A stretch of DNA of 64,000 nt, taken from positions 616,340 to 680,339 of the forward strand of contig SDOX01000019.1 of assembly GCA_004565275.1 (NCBI GenBank), written 5' to 3'. The stretch comes from Nannochloropsis salina CCMP1776 (Eukaryota; Sar; Eustigmatophyceae; Eustigmatales; Monodopsidaceae). The translations under genes and the position numbers were made by a program. Below are positions 1 to 9,782 of the stretch, in pieces. Below the pieces are notes generated by a model, which did not search any database, was not told where the DNA came from, and was given only the letters and a program-made list of their open reading frames with translations. Within the stretch, counting starts at the first letter, position 1. Each line of letters starts with the position of its first letter.

Positions 1-975
1 CCAAAAGTTCGTCTCGGAAGAGCTTGGCCTTGAGCATCTCGTCCTTGATTTTGGCGTTCTGGCGCCTGTAGCGATCTTCTGCGGCGTGGAGCTTGCTCTG
101 GATCTGGTAAAGGGCCTTTTCTACCTCTGCTAGGCGATGGTTGGGGGCGCCGTTGGCCGGTGCGGGAGCAGCCGCGTACTTCACTTGCTTGTCTTGTAGG
201 GAGTTGAAGCGACGGCGGTAAGAGTCGTAGTCCTTGACGTAGGCCTCGCGAAGGTCGGCTTCGTGCTGGATCTCAGGGACGATGTCAGCAATGAAAGCCC
301 GCAGCCGCGTCAGACCCTGATCGAGCCACACCTTGGCCACAGACCGACGCACCGTTTCGTTGCAGTGCGTCCAGGCCTGCTTGTATTGCGCGGCGGCGGG
401 GTGGGAGCGAAGGGCGTTGGGCGTGCCCGGGGGCCTGAACAGGGAAAACAAAATCAGACCAAGGTATTGGTGCATACATACCACGCAAGTCCCCTCTGAC
501 GTACCAATCCATCATCAGCCGGCCCCAGTAGTATTCGTAGACAGTACTACCCAGGTCCATGCCCACACCGAAGAGGTCCTTGCTTTTGTCCAGGAAAGCG
601 CCCATTCCCTGGCTGAGCTCACCCAGCTCCCGGATGGTGCGGTCGAAACGTTGCTTGCAGTCCTCATATTCCGTGTCCAAGGTCCCGTCCGAGACGCCAA
701 TTTTCTGGGCAAGGGACGTGGAGGGAGAAAGCACAAGGTGACTGATTAGGGATGTCGTACATAAGAACACGACCCCTTTTTCGCCTGACACGAAGAAGCA
801 GCCTGCCACGAAAAGGAAAAAAAAAGCGTGCGAGCGACGCGGGTAGACCCCGAAGCTTTAGCACGCAGTTGCCGGAGGTACCCTGGAAGTATGAAGTACG
901 ATGAGCGAACTACTCACGACTAACCTGAAATATTGCCTCGACTCCTCTCCGCTTGATGGCCTTCATTTTTTTCAT
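1..975 (-). CDS. BAR-domain protein, amphiphysin/endophilin-like (3' end outside window)
   Basis: Probably a membrane-curvature-sensing BAR protein of endocytosis or trafficking. Three exons join in phase: 975-925, 704-505 and 434 to beyond position 1. Exon 1 begins MKKMKAIKRRGVEAIFQ, a basic amphipathic helix. Exon 2 continues KIGVSDGTLDTEYEDCKQRF, which matches the start of classical BAR domains (QKLGK..ET.D..FE). Exon 3 carries long charged helices, including HCNETVRRSVAKVWLDQGL and EADLREAYVKDYDSYRRRF, typical of the BAR coiled coil. The exon 2/3 junction uses the GTACGT donor at 504 and the CAG acceptor at 435. The more obvious GTATGT donor would break the frame. Seen: splice motifs and phases. 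Inferred: membrane role. The C-terminus, including any SH3 domain, is not in the window. Confidence 0.72.
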
Positions 976-1559
976 GACTGTAGGCCTGGCATCATCGTAT
1001 TTGTGATTGGGGCATGTCAAGCGCAAAACGTTGTCGGGAGTTCCGTTAGCTGAGCTTGATTAGCCAATGGGATGCGGGTGCATACAGGAGGGGGTAAGAC
1101 TGTACTTACTTTGCCGGAGGTGCATCCATGCTTGAGTGTGGCAGCCAACCTGTCAAAGCCTATCCTCCTTTGCAAGTCTGTGCGTGTGACAAGAAGGGAG
1201 TGAGACTATTCATTCGAAGCCGACTTTCACCTAGCTAGGGCAGCGAGATCGAGGTCCTCGCAGGGCCCATGAGGGCATGCCCTCGCCTCGCACTCGGCGC
1301 CCGTCGATTCTCGTCGGCATCCGAGACCGGAGTAGCGAACGTGTGCTTCATGTCCTTCTCCGTGAGTCCGAAGTGACTAAGGAATGGTGCGAGCGTTTAA
1401 ACGTGGTGGCAAGAACTGGGTTTCATGTCGAGCCTCGCCTTCTCCTTGTCCCGAGTCCGTTGCTCGTGGGGGAGCCTAACGGCGTGGGAGGTAGAAACTT
1501 ATCCTTCCTTTTGGTATTGACGCGAAATGTAACGCCTCCATTTGCCACAAAAACAGGCC
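976..1559. promoter_or_regulatory. Divergent intergenic region, BAR gene / bisphosphate nucleotidase
   Basis: This gap separates two head-to-head start codons, so it should hold both 5' UTRs and promoters. I see no convincing coding exon in it. Open frames here lack homology and overlap the neighbouring signal-peptide exon. No clear TATA box was identified. Confidence 0.4.
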
Positions 1560-2942
1560 ATGATTTCATCGCATCATTTTTTTGGGGCCCTGCTCTTATT
1601 TTTGTCCGGTCGGGCGGCCATGGCTTTTAGCTCTATTCGTCGGCCCTCCCGCACAAATTCTCGCCCGTGGCTCTGCATGACAACGACAAACCTACAAGAT
1701 GAGCTAACAGTAGCAATCAGTACGGCTCGTAAGGCTGGCATCGCAGCAAAAAGGCTGCAAAAAACTTTGATTGAAACGAAACGTGCGGCGATCGAGAAAT
1801 CCGATAGCAGCCCCGTCACGATTGCGGATTATACCGTGCAAGCTCTAGTCATTGCGGCCCTTCGTGTCTCCTTTCCTGGGGACCAAGTGGTGGCCGAAGA
1901 GACTTCAGGCGTACTTCGGCAAGATCCAGTCGCCTTAGCAGCTGTTATGGATGTTTTCCGGCTCGAAAGTGGCGAAACATATGTCACTGAGGAGAGTTTG
2001 TGTGAGATTCTTGACCATGGCCGGCTCCCGGGGCCTCGGTAAGGTTATATAGTGGCAAACATGACCCTCGAGATGAGCACGGAGGCAGGCGTACAATCAA
2101 AGATGCGACGCCGCCTTTAATCAAGACAGTGCGCGCGAGTTTTAAGCACAGCTGAGAAAGCGAATGTGTGGCAGCAAGCTCACCTGAGCGTTTCCATCTA
2201 ATCGATTCCTGACTGTGCTATCGACTACTCTATTGTCACATAACACAGCACGTGGATCTTGGACCCCATCGATGGAACAAAAGGCTTTATCCGTGGTGAG
2301 CATTTTTGTGTGGCCCTGGGTATGGCGCTGGAGGGCAAGCCCGTGCTGGGCGTGCTCGCGTGCCCAAATGTCCCCTCCTCGACCAGCCGCAGCAACGGGG
2401 CCTCTCTCGGCGATGGCTGCGTCTTTTTTGCTTTGAAGGGCCAAGGGGCCTTCATGCTGCCACTGGAAGCAAATGGAAGTTCTCTGGCAGAGGAAATCAC
2501 CCATGCCGTACCCATCCGCGTCAGTCCAGCGACTGCGGGGGAGGAGGCGCGCTTCTTCGAGTCGGTGGAGACCGCCCATTCCTCCCACTCGGTAGGTGCC
2601 GAGGCGGCAAGAGCGCTCGGCGTACTAACTCCTCCTGTGCAGATGGATAGTCAATGCAAATACGGACTCCTCGCGCGGGGGGAAGGTGAGGTGATGCTGC
2701 GCTTGCCCCGTTTGGGCTACATAGAGAATATCTGGGACCACGCCCCTGCCTATGTAGTAATAACGGAGGCAGGGGGGCGGGTCACAGACACGGAGGGAAA
2801 AGAGCTGGATTTCGCAGAGGGCTGCCGTTCAGGGACTGGGAAAATGGGCCGGGAGGTGACGGGGATCGTCACCACGAACGGGCGGCTGCACGATCTCGTC
2901 GTCGAGTCCCTCAGGTCCTTCTGGCCGCCGCGAGGGGGGTGA
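1560..2942 (+). CDS. 3'(2'),5'-bisphosphate nucleotidase, SAL1/HAL2 type, plastid-targeted
   Basis: Hydrolyses 3'-phosphoadenosine 5'-phosphate (PAP) to AMP, relieving inhibition of sulfotransferases and exoribonucleases. Two exons, 1560-2038 and 2249-2942, join phase 2 to 2, giving about 390 aa. The junction restores GPRTWILDPIDGTKGF, the metal-binding WxLDPIDGT signature of the inositol-monophosphatase superfamily. Upstream is the family motif FPGDQVVAEET. Start: ATG 1560 opens a signal peptide (MISSHHFFGALLLFLSG) ending AMAF, an ASAFAP-like site, followed by a Ser/Arg-rich transit-like stretch. Plastid import is therefore likely, as with plant SAL1. An inositol or inositol-polyphosphate phosphatase is the alternative, but the VVAEE and TKGF context favours HAL2. 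Confidence 0.88.
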
Positions 2943-3216
2943 CGCTTTCATCCGTGTAGTACAAAACATCATTTACAAAAAAGTTTTTACTCGGGCTCTT
3001 GTTTGGGTTGTATTGTTGCGTTCGACGTGCTCATGCCAGGGCTATCCAGGGGTTATCGCTGTCAGGGCTCAACAAGCGCTTTCGTTTACTTGTTGACTTC
3101 TTTCTTTGGCCTCTCAACCTGCACGTCTTCTCAAAAGGAGCTCCCAAGTTCCACGACTGCTTCACTGTTCTCAGATCACTCCTCCACTAGCTCCGTATCC
3201 CACGCGCATCCAGGAC

Positions 3217-4280
3217 TCAGCCCGCGCGGGAGCTGATCTTCATTTCCCCCACCCACTCCGAGCCTCCTGCCACCGAGACGGGCCGGGAGACTGCTCCTGA
3301 TTCCAGGCAGACGAACTTCTTGTAGCCCATACCATCATTGCCTACGGGCGCCCACAAAACATAGTCCGACCAACCCCTCACGTGCTCCACGGTGGTGCGC
3401 ACGCGGCCCGCTTTGTCGTGCAGCGCCATGGGCCCCTTGTAGTCTGGGACGACCCCCTCCAGGAACTTGGTAACGCCCACTTCGGACGATTGAAGCGGGG
3501 TAGAGACATGAGGGTTCTGTGTTTTGTCCACGAAGGTCCTGCCAGCCAGGTCGTTACCGATGATAGTAGTTTTGGCGACGTCGGAGACGCTATAGTAGCT
3601 GTGCAAGGCGCTGGTGAACTCCCAGGGGGTTGAGCCCGTGTTCTTCGCCGTTAGGCGAGTCAGCAAGTAGTCTCCCTCCAGACGCACGGTCAAGAGGAGC
3701 TCGAAAGCCTGGTCCCAGATCTTACGTGTTTCCGCCGACTCTTTCAAGACCAGCGTCACCTCGGGCTCCGAGTCAGACTGAGCAGAGACCTCCCAAGGCA
3801 AGTTGCGGGCAAAACCATGTTGCTAATTTAGGTGGGATACCACGTTGTGAAACAGAAGATGGAATAGCATTTGAAATAGTACATAAAAAGGAAGCGAGGC
3901 TAATACAACAATGAATAGGCTACTAGAAACACATACGTGCGAGCATCTATTTTTACCTGAATCGCGCCAGGTCCAAATTGCGGCCAACAGATTTGTAAGC
4001 CACCCGCAATGGGCTTTTCCCCTGTAAATGCGGCGTCCTTTCGGATTCCGAGCACTTCATGCGGGGCTTTGTAGCTGGTGACACAGCCACCATGCAGGTG
4101 CACGGTAGCAGAGTGACCTGTGACATCGTCTGTGAGAACCACCCGCTTCAATGTGTCCAAGGTGGCCTTACCAGCCATTAGAGCTGTAGCGGACTCCCTG
4201 GAGCTCGTCGCAGGAAGCAAAAATGCATCACTTAGGCTACCCATAATAGCCAAGATGGCAATCAGAGCGTGTTTCAACAT
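3217..4280 (-). CDS. Glucose-6-phosphate 1-epimerase-like protein, plastid-targeted
   Basis: Member of the aldose 1-epimerase superfamily, subgroup YeaD/YMR099C (hexose-6-phosphate mutarotase), interconverting alpha and beta anomers of glucose 6-phosphate. Two exons, 4280-3957 and 3822-3217, join in phase 0 (309 aa) and restore QFGPGAIQQHGFARNLPWEV, the family core. Other family features are GGLQICWPQFGPG, SALHSYYSVSDV (probable active-site His) and KFVCLESGAVS near the catalytic Glu, where relatives usually have CVEPG. The N-terminus MLKHALIAILAIMGSLSDAF is a signal peptide ending in an SDAF plastid-entry site. It converges tail to tail with the nucleotidase gene, 274 bp away. Confidence 0.87.
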
Positions 4281-4745
4281 AGTTGAACCCTAAGAACAGG
4301 CAAGGTTGTGTCAGGGTAATGATACACCAGTATGGAGCTCGTACGACCTCTGTCTCGAAATGTTGTGGGATTGGACAGGGTCGTAGCCGGTCAGTGCAAC
4401 CTCCCGCCACTTTCTCTGCCACTGCCACATGCCCCATGGCGTCGCCTTCCACCTTGCTCCCAATCCTCACGTACACAACCAAAACGAAAAATTGATGAGA
4501 AGGAGAATTGTGATATTTGCTGATGATCTGGCTCGCACCGCACCTCATCTGGCCTGGTAGCTCCTGATTCGTCGCTGATTCGGTCTCGCTGCGATCCTAG
4601 GCTGCAGCGGGAACGTACAGTTACATGCACGTGTCGCGTGGCAGTCTTACAGTGATTGTATGTCGAAGTTTAAAGTCAAGAGAATGAATGAAAAAAAACG
4701 AAGAAGCACACGCATCCAATTTGAATATCCTTTATTTCTACTTTG
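4281..4745. other. Intergenic region between two minus-strand genes
   Basis: Lies between the 3' end of the HECT ligase gene and the start of the epimerase gene. No coding exon is supported. It should hold the epimerase promoter and the HECT 3' UTR. Confidence 0.4.
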
Positions 4746-7007
4746 TTACTCTATCGAGAAGCCCGATGACTCCATTTGAATCGCAAGCGATAAGCGTTCC
4801 TTCAGGTCTTTTTTCGTCTTATACAGAGGGAGATCAATGCGATTGAAACATGTGTGCGCCCGAGGGAACACTGATTGATCGAGTGAGATGCTGTTGATGG
4901 TGAACTTCCGGATATTTCCATCGTTCCCTTGCAAAAATGCAAATCCCTGCGCAGGTACCCCTGACGTGCCTGTCGTAAACTGAAGAAGTCGCGCCCGCTG
5001 CTCCTGATCGAAGTCGTTGCGAACTACCTCCCAAAACCATTGCACCACCCGATGCTGGGCACCCAATCTTGCAAATTCCCCACCATAGCCCGTATTCCTT
5101 ATCCAGTCCTCTATGTCCAGATTGGGCATGCCGCAGAGCAGCAACTCTAGCTGCTGAAAGTCGAATATAGACAAAAGAGCCTCAGGCATGCACTCGTAAA
5201 AGCCCAGTAGCAATTCTCGGAGCTGAGTCTTGACCCTATCGCACAGGCGAAAGCGCAGGTTCGCCTCCAAGTACTTGTCGAGATTTTCTGGCCCCAGGGT
5301 CAAATTAGCGCCGCCAGGGACCAGCTCCACCGTATGGGACTGTCCTAGGAAGTTCTCGGTGACGGTAAAATCCAGGCACAGATCTCCAAGCACGGAGGGA
5401 TCCATCTCTTGGAGTTTGCCCAGATTCTGTAGCGTCTCCGCGTCCAGGTACTCCATGTCCGCCAGGACCACGGGCCAGCCCAAGATGTGCTTGATCACCG
5501 GCCGCACCAGGTGGTGCCGCACGATCTGTCCGTCCAACAGGGCCTTCCCCAACAAGCGACCCAGAAAACGGAAGTACCGGTGGTGTTGAGGCTCGACCAA
5601 GCCGGACGCCCCACTGATCTGCATGCACATCTGATCCACTCCGCTGTATTGGAAGAGCCCGAAGTCTGGATTGAAGAGCGCGTCAGTCACCTGGTCGTAC
5701 CATTCCCGAGCCACTCCCCCGGCGTCAATACCCGGCTCCCCCAAAAACTCAAAGCGGAAAATCTTTCGCATGTTGGCTGTGCTGATCCCCTCGAAGGCCA
5801 TCAAGGAGTCAGCCAGGAGGTGCGCGCGTCGCACCCTAATCTCCATGTGTCCCCTCTCCCACGGGGTCCGCAGGCTGTTGCAGTGCTCACGGAAGAATTC
5901 AATCTTCTTGTCGAAAGGCAGTTGAGCCCCGTGGGAGAGAGTGTGGAAGTTCAAACGGGTGCCCGGCACCGTAGTGTCGATAGAGACCTCTGAGGGCGGG
6001 AGCAGCACAAGGTCTGGCGACTGGGGAGGCCCTTTGAATGCCCGCACGAAGGCCGTGTTCTCGATGGAAAATTTCCCATTCTTTGGTCTTCCCAAAGACC
6101 CTCCAACTCCCACGACGGCATTGGTAGTGCCACCCTGCTCCCGGTTCGAGCCGTCCACCCTGAACCAGTGGAACTTCACGTCCTGGCCCAGGCACCGCAC
6201 CCACCCGTCCTTGTTGTACCGCATCTCGTACGCCTGAAGCTGCTCATTGGTGGGAACGATGGGTAGTTTGAAGCGTATCTTTTGGTTAGGGCGTGCGTCC
6301 ACCGGGCAGGTGACGGTCACGCGCTGGCCGTCCGCTAAGAGGACGAAGGGCTCCCCTGGCCGCACACCTTGCGGCACCACCACCTCGTACAATTTCTCGA
6401 AAGGAGATGGTCCCGACGTGTTTGAAGATCCCATTCCACCACCTGTGCTCCCCGCAGGTTCTCCTGCTCCTCCCAAACCCCCACCGTCAGAGGCGGGAGG
6501 GAGAGAGAATCGAATCTGCATCCCTGGTCTGACACCGTCCGGGCACGTGACCCGTTGCCTCGCCCCTCGGACCATCACGTCGAAAGTCTGGCCAGGCTGT
6601 ACCCCCTCTGGCACTTGCACAATGAATGTGGAAGCTTGAAATTCGATGGCGATCAGATCGCCGGGAGACGCGCGGTCAGGGCAACGGACCATAACCTGTT
6701 GGCCCTCCAGCAGGACGGCAAAGTGCTGTCCAGGTCGCACCCCAGCCGGTATCCGCACTTGCGCCCGAATTTGACCTGCTGATCGCTGATGGCCAGGAAT
6801 TTCAAATGCCCCCGGTTCTGTGTTCACCGTCCGAGTTGTGCGACCTCCTCCTGGTTGCGAATTGTACGCGGGCTGCTGGAATGGGGACACATGTGGAGTG
6901 GGTCTTGGTCTATTACCAGGGCCATTAGTCCCTCCCGAGGAGCGACCTGCACCAGGATAGGATGAAGACGGATATTGCTGATTCGAAATGCTTTGATCTT
7001 GACCCAT
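4746..7007 (-). CDS. HECT-type E3 ubiquitin ligase with three N-terminal repeats
   Basis: Intronless, 753 aa. The C-terminal ~370 residues are a NEDD4-class HECT domain: FEGISTANMRKIFRFEFLGE, GGVAREWYDQV, HHRYFRFLGRLLGKALLDGQ, and the thioester site HTCFNRIDLP with catalytic Cys near residue 720. It forms a ubiquitin thioester and passes ubiquitin to lysines. In place of C2 and WW domains, the N-terminal third has three ~45-residue repeats of form VPxGVxPGxxFxVxxxGxxxxVxCPxxxxPGxxIxFxxP (about residues 80-240). These are followed by a segment (MRYNKDGWVRCLGQDVKFHW) of unknown type. The first ~80 residues are Pro/Gly/Ser-rich and start MGQDQSISNQQ, which could be N-myristoylated. The repeats presumably bind substrate or membrane (inference). 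Confidence 0.92.
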   Translation of the reverse strand: MGQDQSISNQQYPSSSYPGAGRSSGGTNGPGNRPRPTPHVSPFQQPAYNSQPGGGRTTRTVNTEPGAFEIPGHQRSAGQIRAQVRIPAGVRPGQHFAVLLEGQQVMVRCPDRASPGDLIAIEFQASTFIVQVPEGVQPGQTFDVMVRGARQRVTCPDGVRPGMQIRFSLPPASDGGGLGGAGEPAGSTGGGMGSSNTSGPSPFEKLYEVVVPQGVRPGEPFVLLADGQRVTVTCPVDARPNQKIRFKLPIVPTNEQLQAYEMRYNKDGWVRCLGQDVKFHWFRVDGSNREQGGTTNAVVGVGGSLGRPKNGKFSIENTAFVRAFKGPPQSPDLVLLPPSEVSIDTTVPGTRLNFHTLSHGAQLPFDKKIEFFREHCNSLRTPWERGHMEIRVRRAHLLADSLMAFEGISTANMRKIFRFEFLGEPGIDAGGVAREWYDQVTDALFNPDFGLFQYSGVDQMCMQISGASGLVEPQHHRYFRFLGRLLGKALLDGQIVRHHLVRPVIKHILGWPVVLADMEYLDAETLQNLGKLQEMDPSVLGDLCLDFTVTENFLGQSHTVELVPGGANLTLGPENLDKYLEANLRFRLCDRVKTQLRELLLGFYECMPEALLSIFDFQQLELLLCGMPNLDIEDWIRNTGYGGEFARLGAQHRVVQWFWEVVRNDFDQEQRARLLQFTTGTSGVPAQGFAFLQGNDGNIRKFTINSISLDQSVFPRAHTCFNRIDLPLYKTKKDLKERLSLAIQMESSGFSIE

Positions 7008-7400
7008 GCCAAATATTTGGCTGATATTGATCTCTTGAGAGACCCGGGGTCAGACTCCCCACAGCTAAAGCCGCCTTCCCCTTGCCTGAAATGAGAGAGT
7101 GCAGGGGAGGAAAAGAACGACTTCATTAATACAAGGGGCCCGAAACACAGGATGCAAGAGTGCATCGAGCAGAGCACAGGCACACGGGTCCAGGCAGCAC
7201 GTCCCTCAGCAGGCGGGGTGGGGGCTGGGGCGGGCGGCAGCGAATGAGTAGGGCATGACGCCAGAGGATCGCCGCCCGGGTCGGACGCCGGAGATCTTCG
7301 GCTGCGTTACCCACTGTGCGCGCTGTGCCTGCGACTTCATTCACGGCATGAGGGGTTTGCAGGAACATTCACCTCTCTTATTTTTTCCTTGGGAAGAGCA
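7008..7400. promoter_or_regulatory. Divergent promoter region, HECT ligase / FKBP
   Basis: About 390 bp between opposing start regions. I see no coding exon. The GC-rich middle (about 7195-7280) is purine/pyrimidine-skewed but carries no motif I can name. Confidence 0.4.
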
Positions 7401-8156
7401 ATGCGAATCATCTGCAAGATGGATCGATGTCTCCACAAAGGCCTCATTCTCTCACCCAAATCCATGTGCCGACAGCGAAGCATGCATCTTACCACGCTTT
7501 TCGTCATTACCATGGCCTGCGGCGGCATCGGAGGTACGACTGCATTTATGCCGAACATTGGTCGAGGAGCTGCCCGCGCGTCGATTCGAATGAAGGCTTC
7601 GCGTGCCCAGCAGGACAGCCGACGCAGCATGATCAACAAGACGTTGCTGGGGGCTTTAGGGTCCGTGGCGTTAACCGCAGGAAGTGTAAGCACGGCACCC
7701 TTGCCAGCAGCAGCCAAGGGCGTAAAAAGATTGAAAAATGCGCCAGTGGTCAAGTTGCCGTCCGGCGTGGAATATCAAGATATGTCAATAGGCTCGGGTG
7801 CCACCCCGCAACTGGGAGACCGTGTGGCCGTGCATTACAGCTTGTATTACAATGGCTTGGAGGTGGAATCTAGCCGAGACTCGAGTGGGCTGGCTGCTCG
7901 GCCATACGGTTTCAATTGGGGCTCGGGGAGTGGCTCGGGCTCCATCTGTAAGGGGGTCCAGCTGGGAATGGAAGGCATGCAGATCGGGGGCCGGCGCAAG
8001 ATCACGGTTCCCTCCGAGCTGGCCTTCGGCAAGAAGGGGCTGCCACCCTTCATTCCCGGGGATGCAACTGTTCTCTTCGATGTGTCCATCTGGAGCATCA
8101 AGCCTGCGGGTGTCAATCCAAACCTCACACTGCCTGGCCAGCAGAACTATTTTTAA
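7401..8156 (+). CDS. FKBP-type peptidyl-prolyl isomerase, thylakoid-lumen targeted
   Basis: Single exon, up to 251 aa. The C-terminal ~110 residues form an FKBP domain: LPSGVEYQDMSIGSGATPQ, LGDRVAVHYSLYYNGLEVES, GVQLGMEGMQIGGRRKITVP, LAFGKKGLPPFIPGDATVLF. The N-terminus is tripartite. A hydrophobic signal (MHLTTLFVITMACGG) ends at TTAF, then comes an Arg-rich transit stretch, then SRRSMINKTLLGALGSVALT ending in PLPAAA, a twin-arginine lumen signal. In-frame ATGs at 7401, 7464 and 7482 are all possible. The later ones best expose the signal peptide. The loop ARPYGFNWGSGSGSGS replaces the usual active-site segment, so catalysis may be weak and an assembly or chaperone role is possible. Confidence 0.88.
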   Translation: MRIICKMDRCLHKGLILSPKSMCRQRSMHLTTLFVITMACGGIGGTTAFMPNIGRGAARASIRMKASRAQQDSRRSMINKTLLGALGSVALTAGSVSTAPLPAAAKGVKRLKNAPVVKLPSGVEYQDMSIGSGATPQLGDRVAVHYSLYYNGLEVESSRDSSGLAARPYGFNWGSGSGSGSICKGVQLGMEGMQIGGRRKITVPSELAFGKKGLPPFIPGDATVLFDVSIWSIKPAGVNPNLTLPGQQNYF

Positions 8157-8663
8157 ATGCGGGACGCTGCTGGTTGATAGGATATCTCCAAGCGACCAAT
8201 GGAGTTAGACACGCAATTCACACCTCGTAGATTAAGTGTGAAAGCCGGCAAAACCACGGCATTCCTCGGAATAAGAATCCGAGAACGAGAGCTAAGAGCG
8301 CCTTGTGTGACGGACCGCGGACAAGACCCGTGACCCGTAACAGGGCAAGAGCTGCTCCTCGGTGCAAAAGTGTAAGGGTGTTTGGGATTGGTATTGGTAT
8401 TGGTTTTAAACCGACGCTGTGGTTCAAATGATCTTTAACGTTCGGGAGGGGGGTAAAAAAAATGTGCAATACAGACCGCAGCCCGCCCCTGGCACCCGCG
8501 GTAGGGGGGTTTGTGGTAAGTCGCTGTTGCTTTGGGGGTAATTGAACGTGTAAAGAATACTGGGCACGACGCATTGAGAGAGGGCATCGCAAAGTCTTCG
8601 CCGAGTGTGTCTAAAAGACTCGCGCTGGACAGGTTCCCCACAACTGAACACTTTCTCCCAGGC
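8157..8663. other. Convergent intergenic region
   Basis: Tail-to-tail gap between the FKBP and NTMT1 genes. No coding exon is supported. A short G/T-rich run (ggtattggtattggt, about 8388-8402) is the only low-complexity feature. Confidence 0.4.
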
Positions 8664-9782
8664 TCATCGGCCCCCGCCCTCCCCGCTCTGGCTGGCCTCC
8701 TTTTTCGCCGTGAAGCAAAACATGATCACAGGAAAGAGCTCCGCGGGAAAACCCTGTTGCCTTTCTTCCACCCTCAGATCGTACCCAGCGATCTCGAACA
8801 AGGCCTTGAGATAGGCCGGGGAGCGCGTCAGGCTGCTATCCCCCGTGTCCACGACGAAGTCCGCCGAGGCATCGCAACAGTTGTCTTTGACGATCACGGC
8901 GCCAGTCTCCGGCCGCAGGGCCGCCCTGATCCGGACCAGGAAGCGAACCAGGTCCAGGTCGTGCAAGTGGCCGATACACCACTGGATCCAGACGACGTCG
9001 TACACAACCCCGGACGCCGGCTGGAAGTCCTGCATGCCCAGGCACAGGTACCGCACACGCGCCTCCGGTGGAGCTTTGATCCCTTGCTGCTGGCGCGTGG
9101 GCAGTGAACCTGCACGCGGGTCCGCACCTTCCGCCTTGCCATCTGGCTCCTCGCGACCTCGCATCCCTACCACGGTTTGCTCCCGCAACTTCTCCTCCTT
9201 GCCACCTTCAGAAAGCAGGACCTCTGCCTCCATTCTGGCAGCACGATGTCCCTCTTGCCCGAACATGAAGGAGGGAGCGGCAGCCAGGAGGCGAGGACTT
9301 GGCTCGAGCAGGTCGACGGACGCGAAGATGGGGAGGAGCAAGAGCTTGGTCACACGCCCGATACCGGCCCCGCAGTCCGCGGCTTTCTCTAGGCGCATTG
9401 CGGACAGCAATGGCTTGACGCGACCCTCTAAGAACCGGCGCGAGCCTGCGATATCGGTGCCTGACACGTGGCCAAAGCCTCCTAGGACTCCGTCTATTGT
9501 CGGAGGGCAGTTTCCCTCGGCTTCCCAATATGCATATGCCTGTGTGTACCATGCAGGTACGCTTGCCGTTTCATCCGTTGCGCCATCCACCAATTCAGCC
9601 ACTCTTTTCCGAGTTGTACCCGCCTTGGGGGCTACCGGAGGCTCCAAAATCCCTACCGTGGCCCACATTTCCGACAAAGACGTGTACTCCCTCCCGTCCG
9701 TGTCATTGCCCTTGGCTATCCTGCCTAGATGCTTTTCCACTTTTGACACGAGCTCCGCCAATTGATTCTCGATCTCACACAT
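8664..9782 (-). CDS. NTMT1: Protein N-terminal (Xaa-Pro-Lys) methyltransferase
   Basis: Intronless, 372 aa. SAM-dependent enzyme that methylates the alpha-amino group of proteins starting X-Pro-Lys after Met removal. Family features in order: WYTQAYAYWEAEGNCPPTID and GVLGGFGHVSGTDIAGSRRF (substrate pocket), DCGAGIGRVTKLLLLPIF (SAM motif I), GMQDFQPASGVVYDVVWIQW then CIGHLHDLD, and the tail EERQQGFPAELFPVIMFCF. The N-terminal ~100 residues are a helical extension absent from the ~223-aa human enzyme. An extra ~60-residue Glu/Arg-rich insert lies between the second Rossmann strand and YLCLGMQDF. It is probably cytosolic or nuclear, since no signal peptide is seen. Confidence 0.93.
   Translation of the reverse strand: MCEIENQLAELVSKVEKHLGRIAKGNDTDGREYTSLSEMWATVGILEPPVAPKAGTTRKRVAELVDGATDETASVPAWYTQAYAYWEAEGNCPPTIDGVLGGFGHVSGTDIAGSRRFLEGRVKPLLSAMRLEKAADCGAGIGRVTKLLLLPIFASVDLLEPSPRLLAAAPSFMFGQEGHRAARMEAEVLLSEGGKEEKLREQTVVGMRGREEPDGKAEGADPRAGSLPTRQQQGIKAPPEARVRYLCLGMQDFQPASGVVYDVVWIQWCIGHLHDLDLVRFLVRIRAALRPETGAVIVKDNCCDASADFVVDTGDSSLTRSPAYLKALFEIAGYDLRVEERQQGFPAELFPVIMFCFTAKKEASQSGEGGGR

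Noticed and set aside
285-809. 174-codon minus-strand frame as a standalone gene
   Set aside because: It runs through two introns of the BAR gene. Only its middle part (704-505) is coding in the spliced model.
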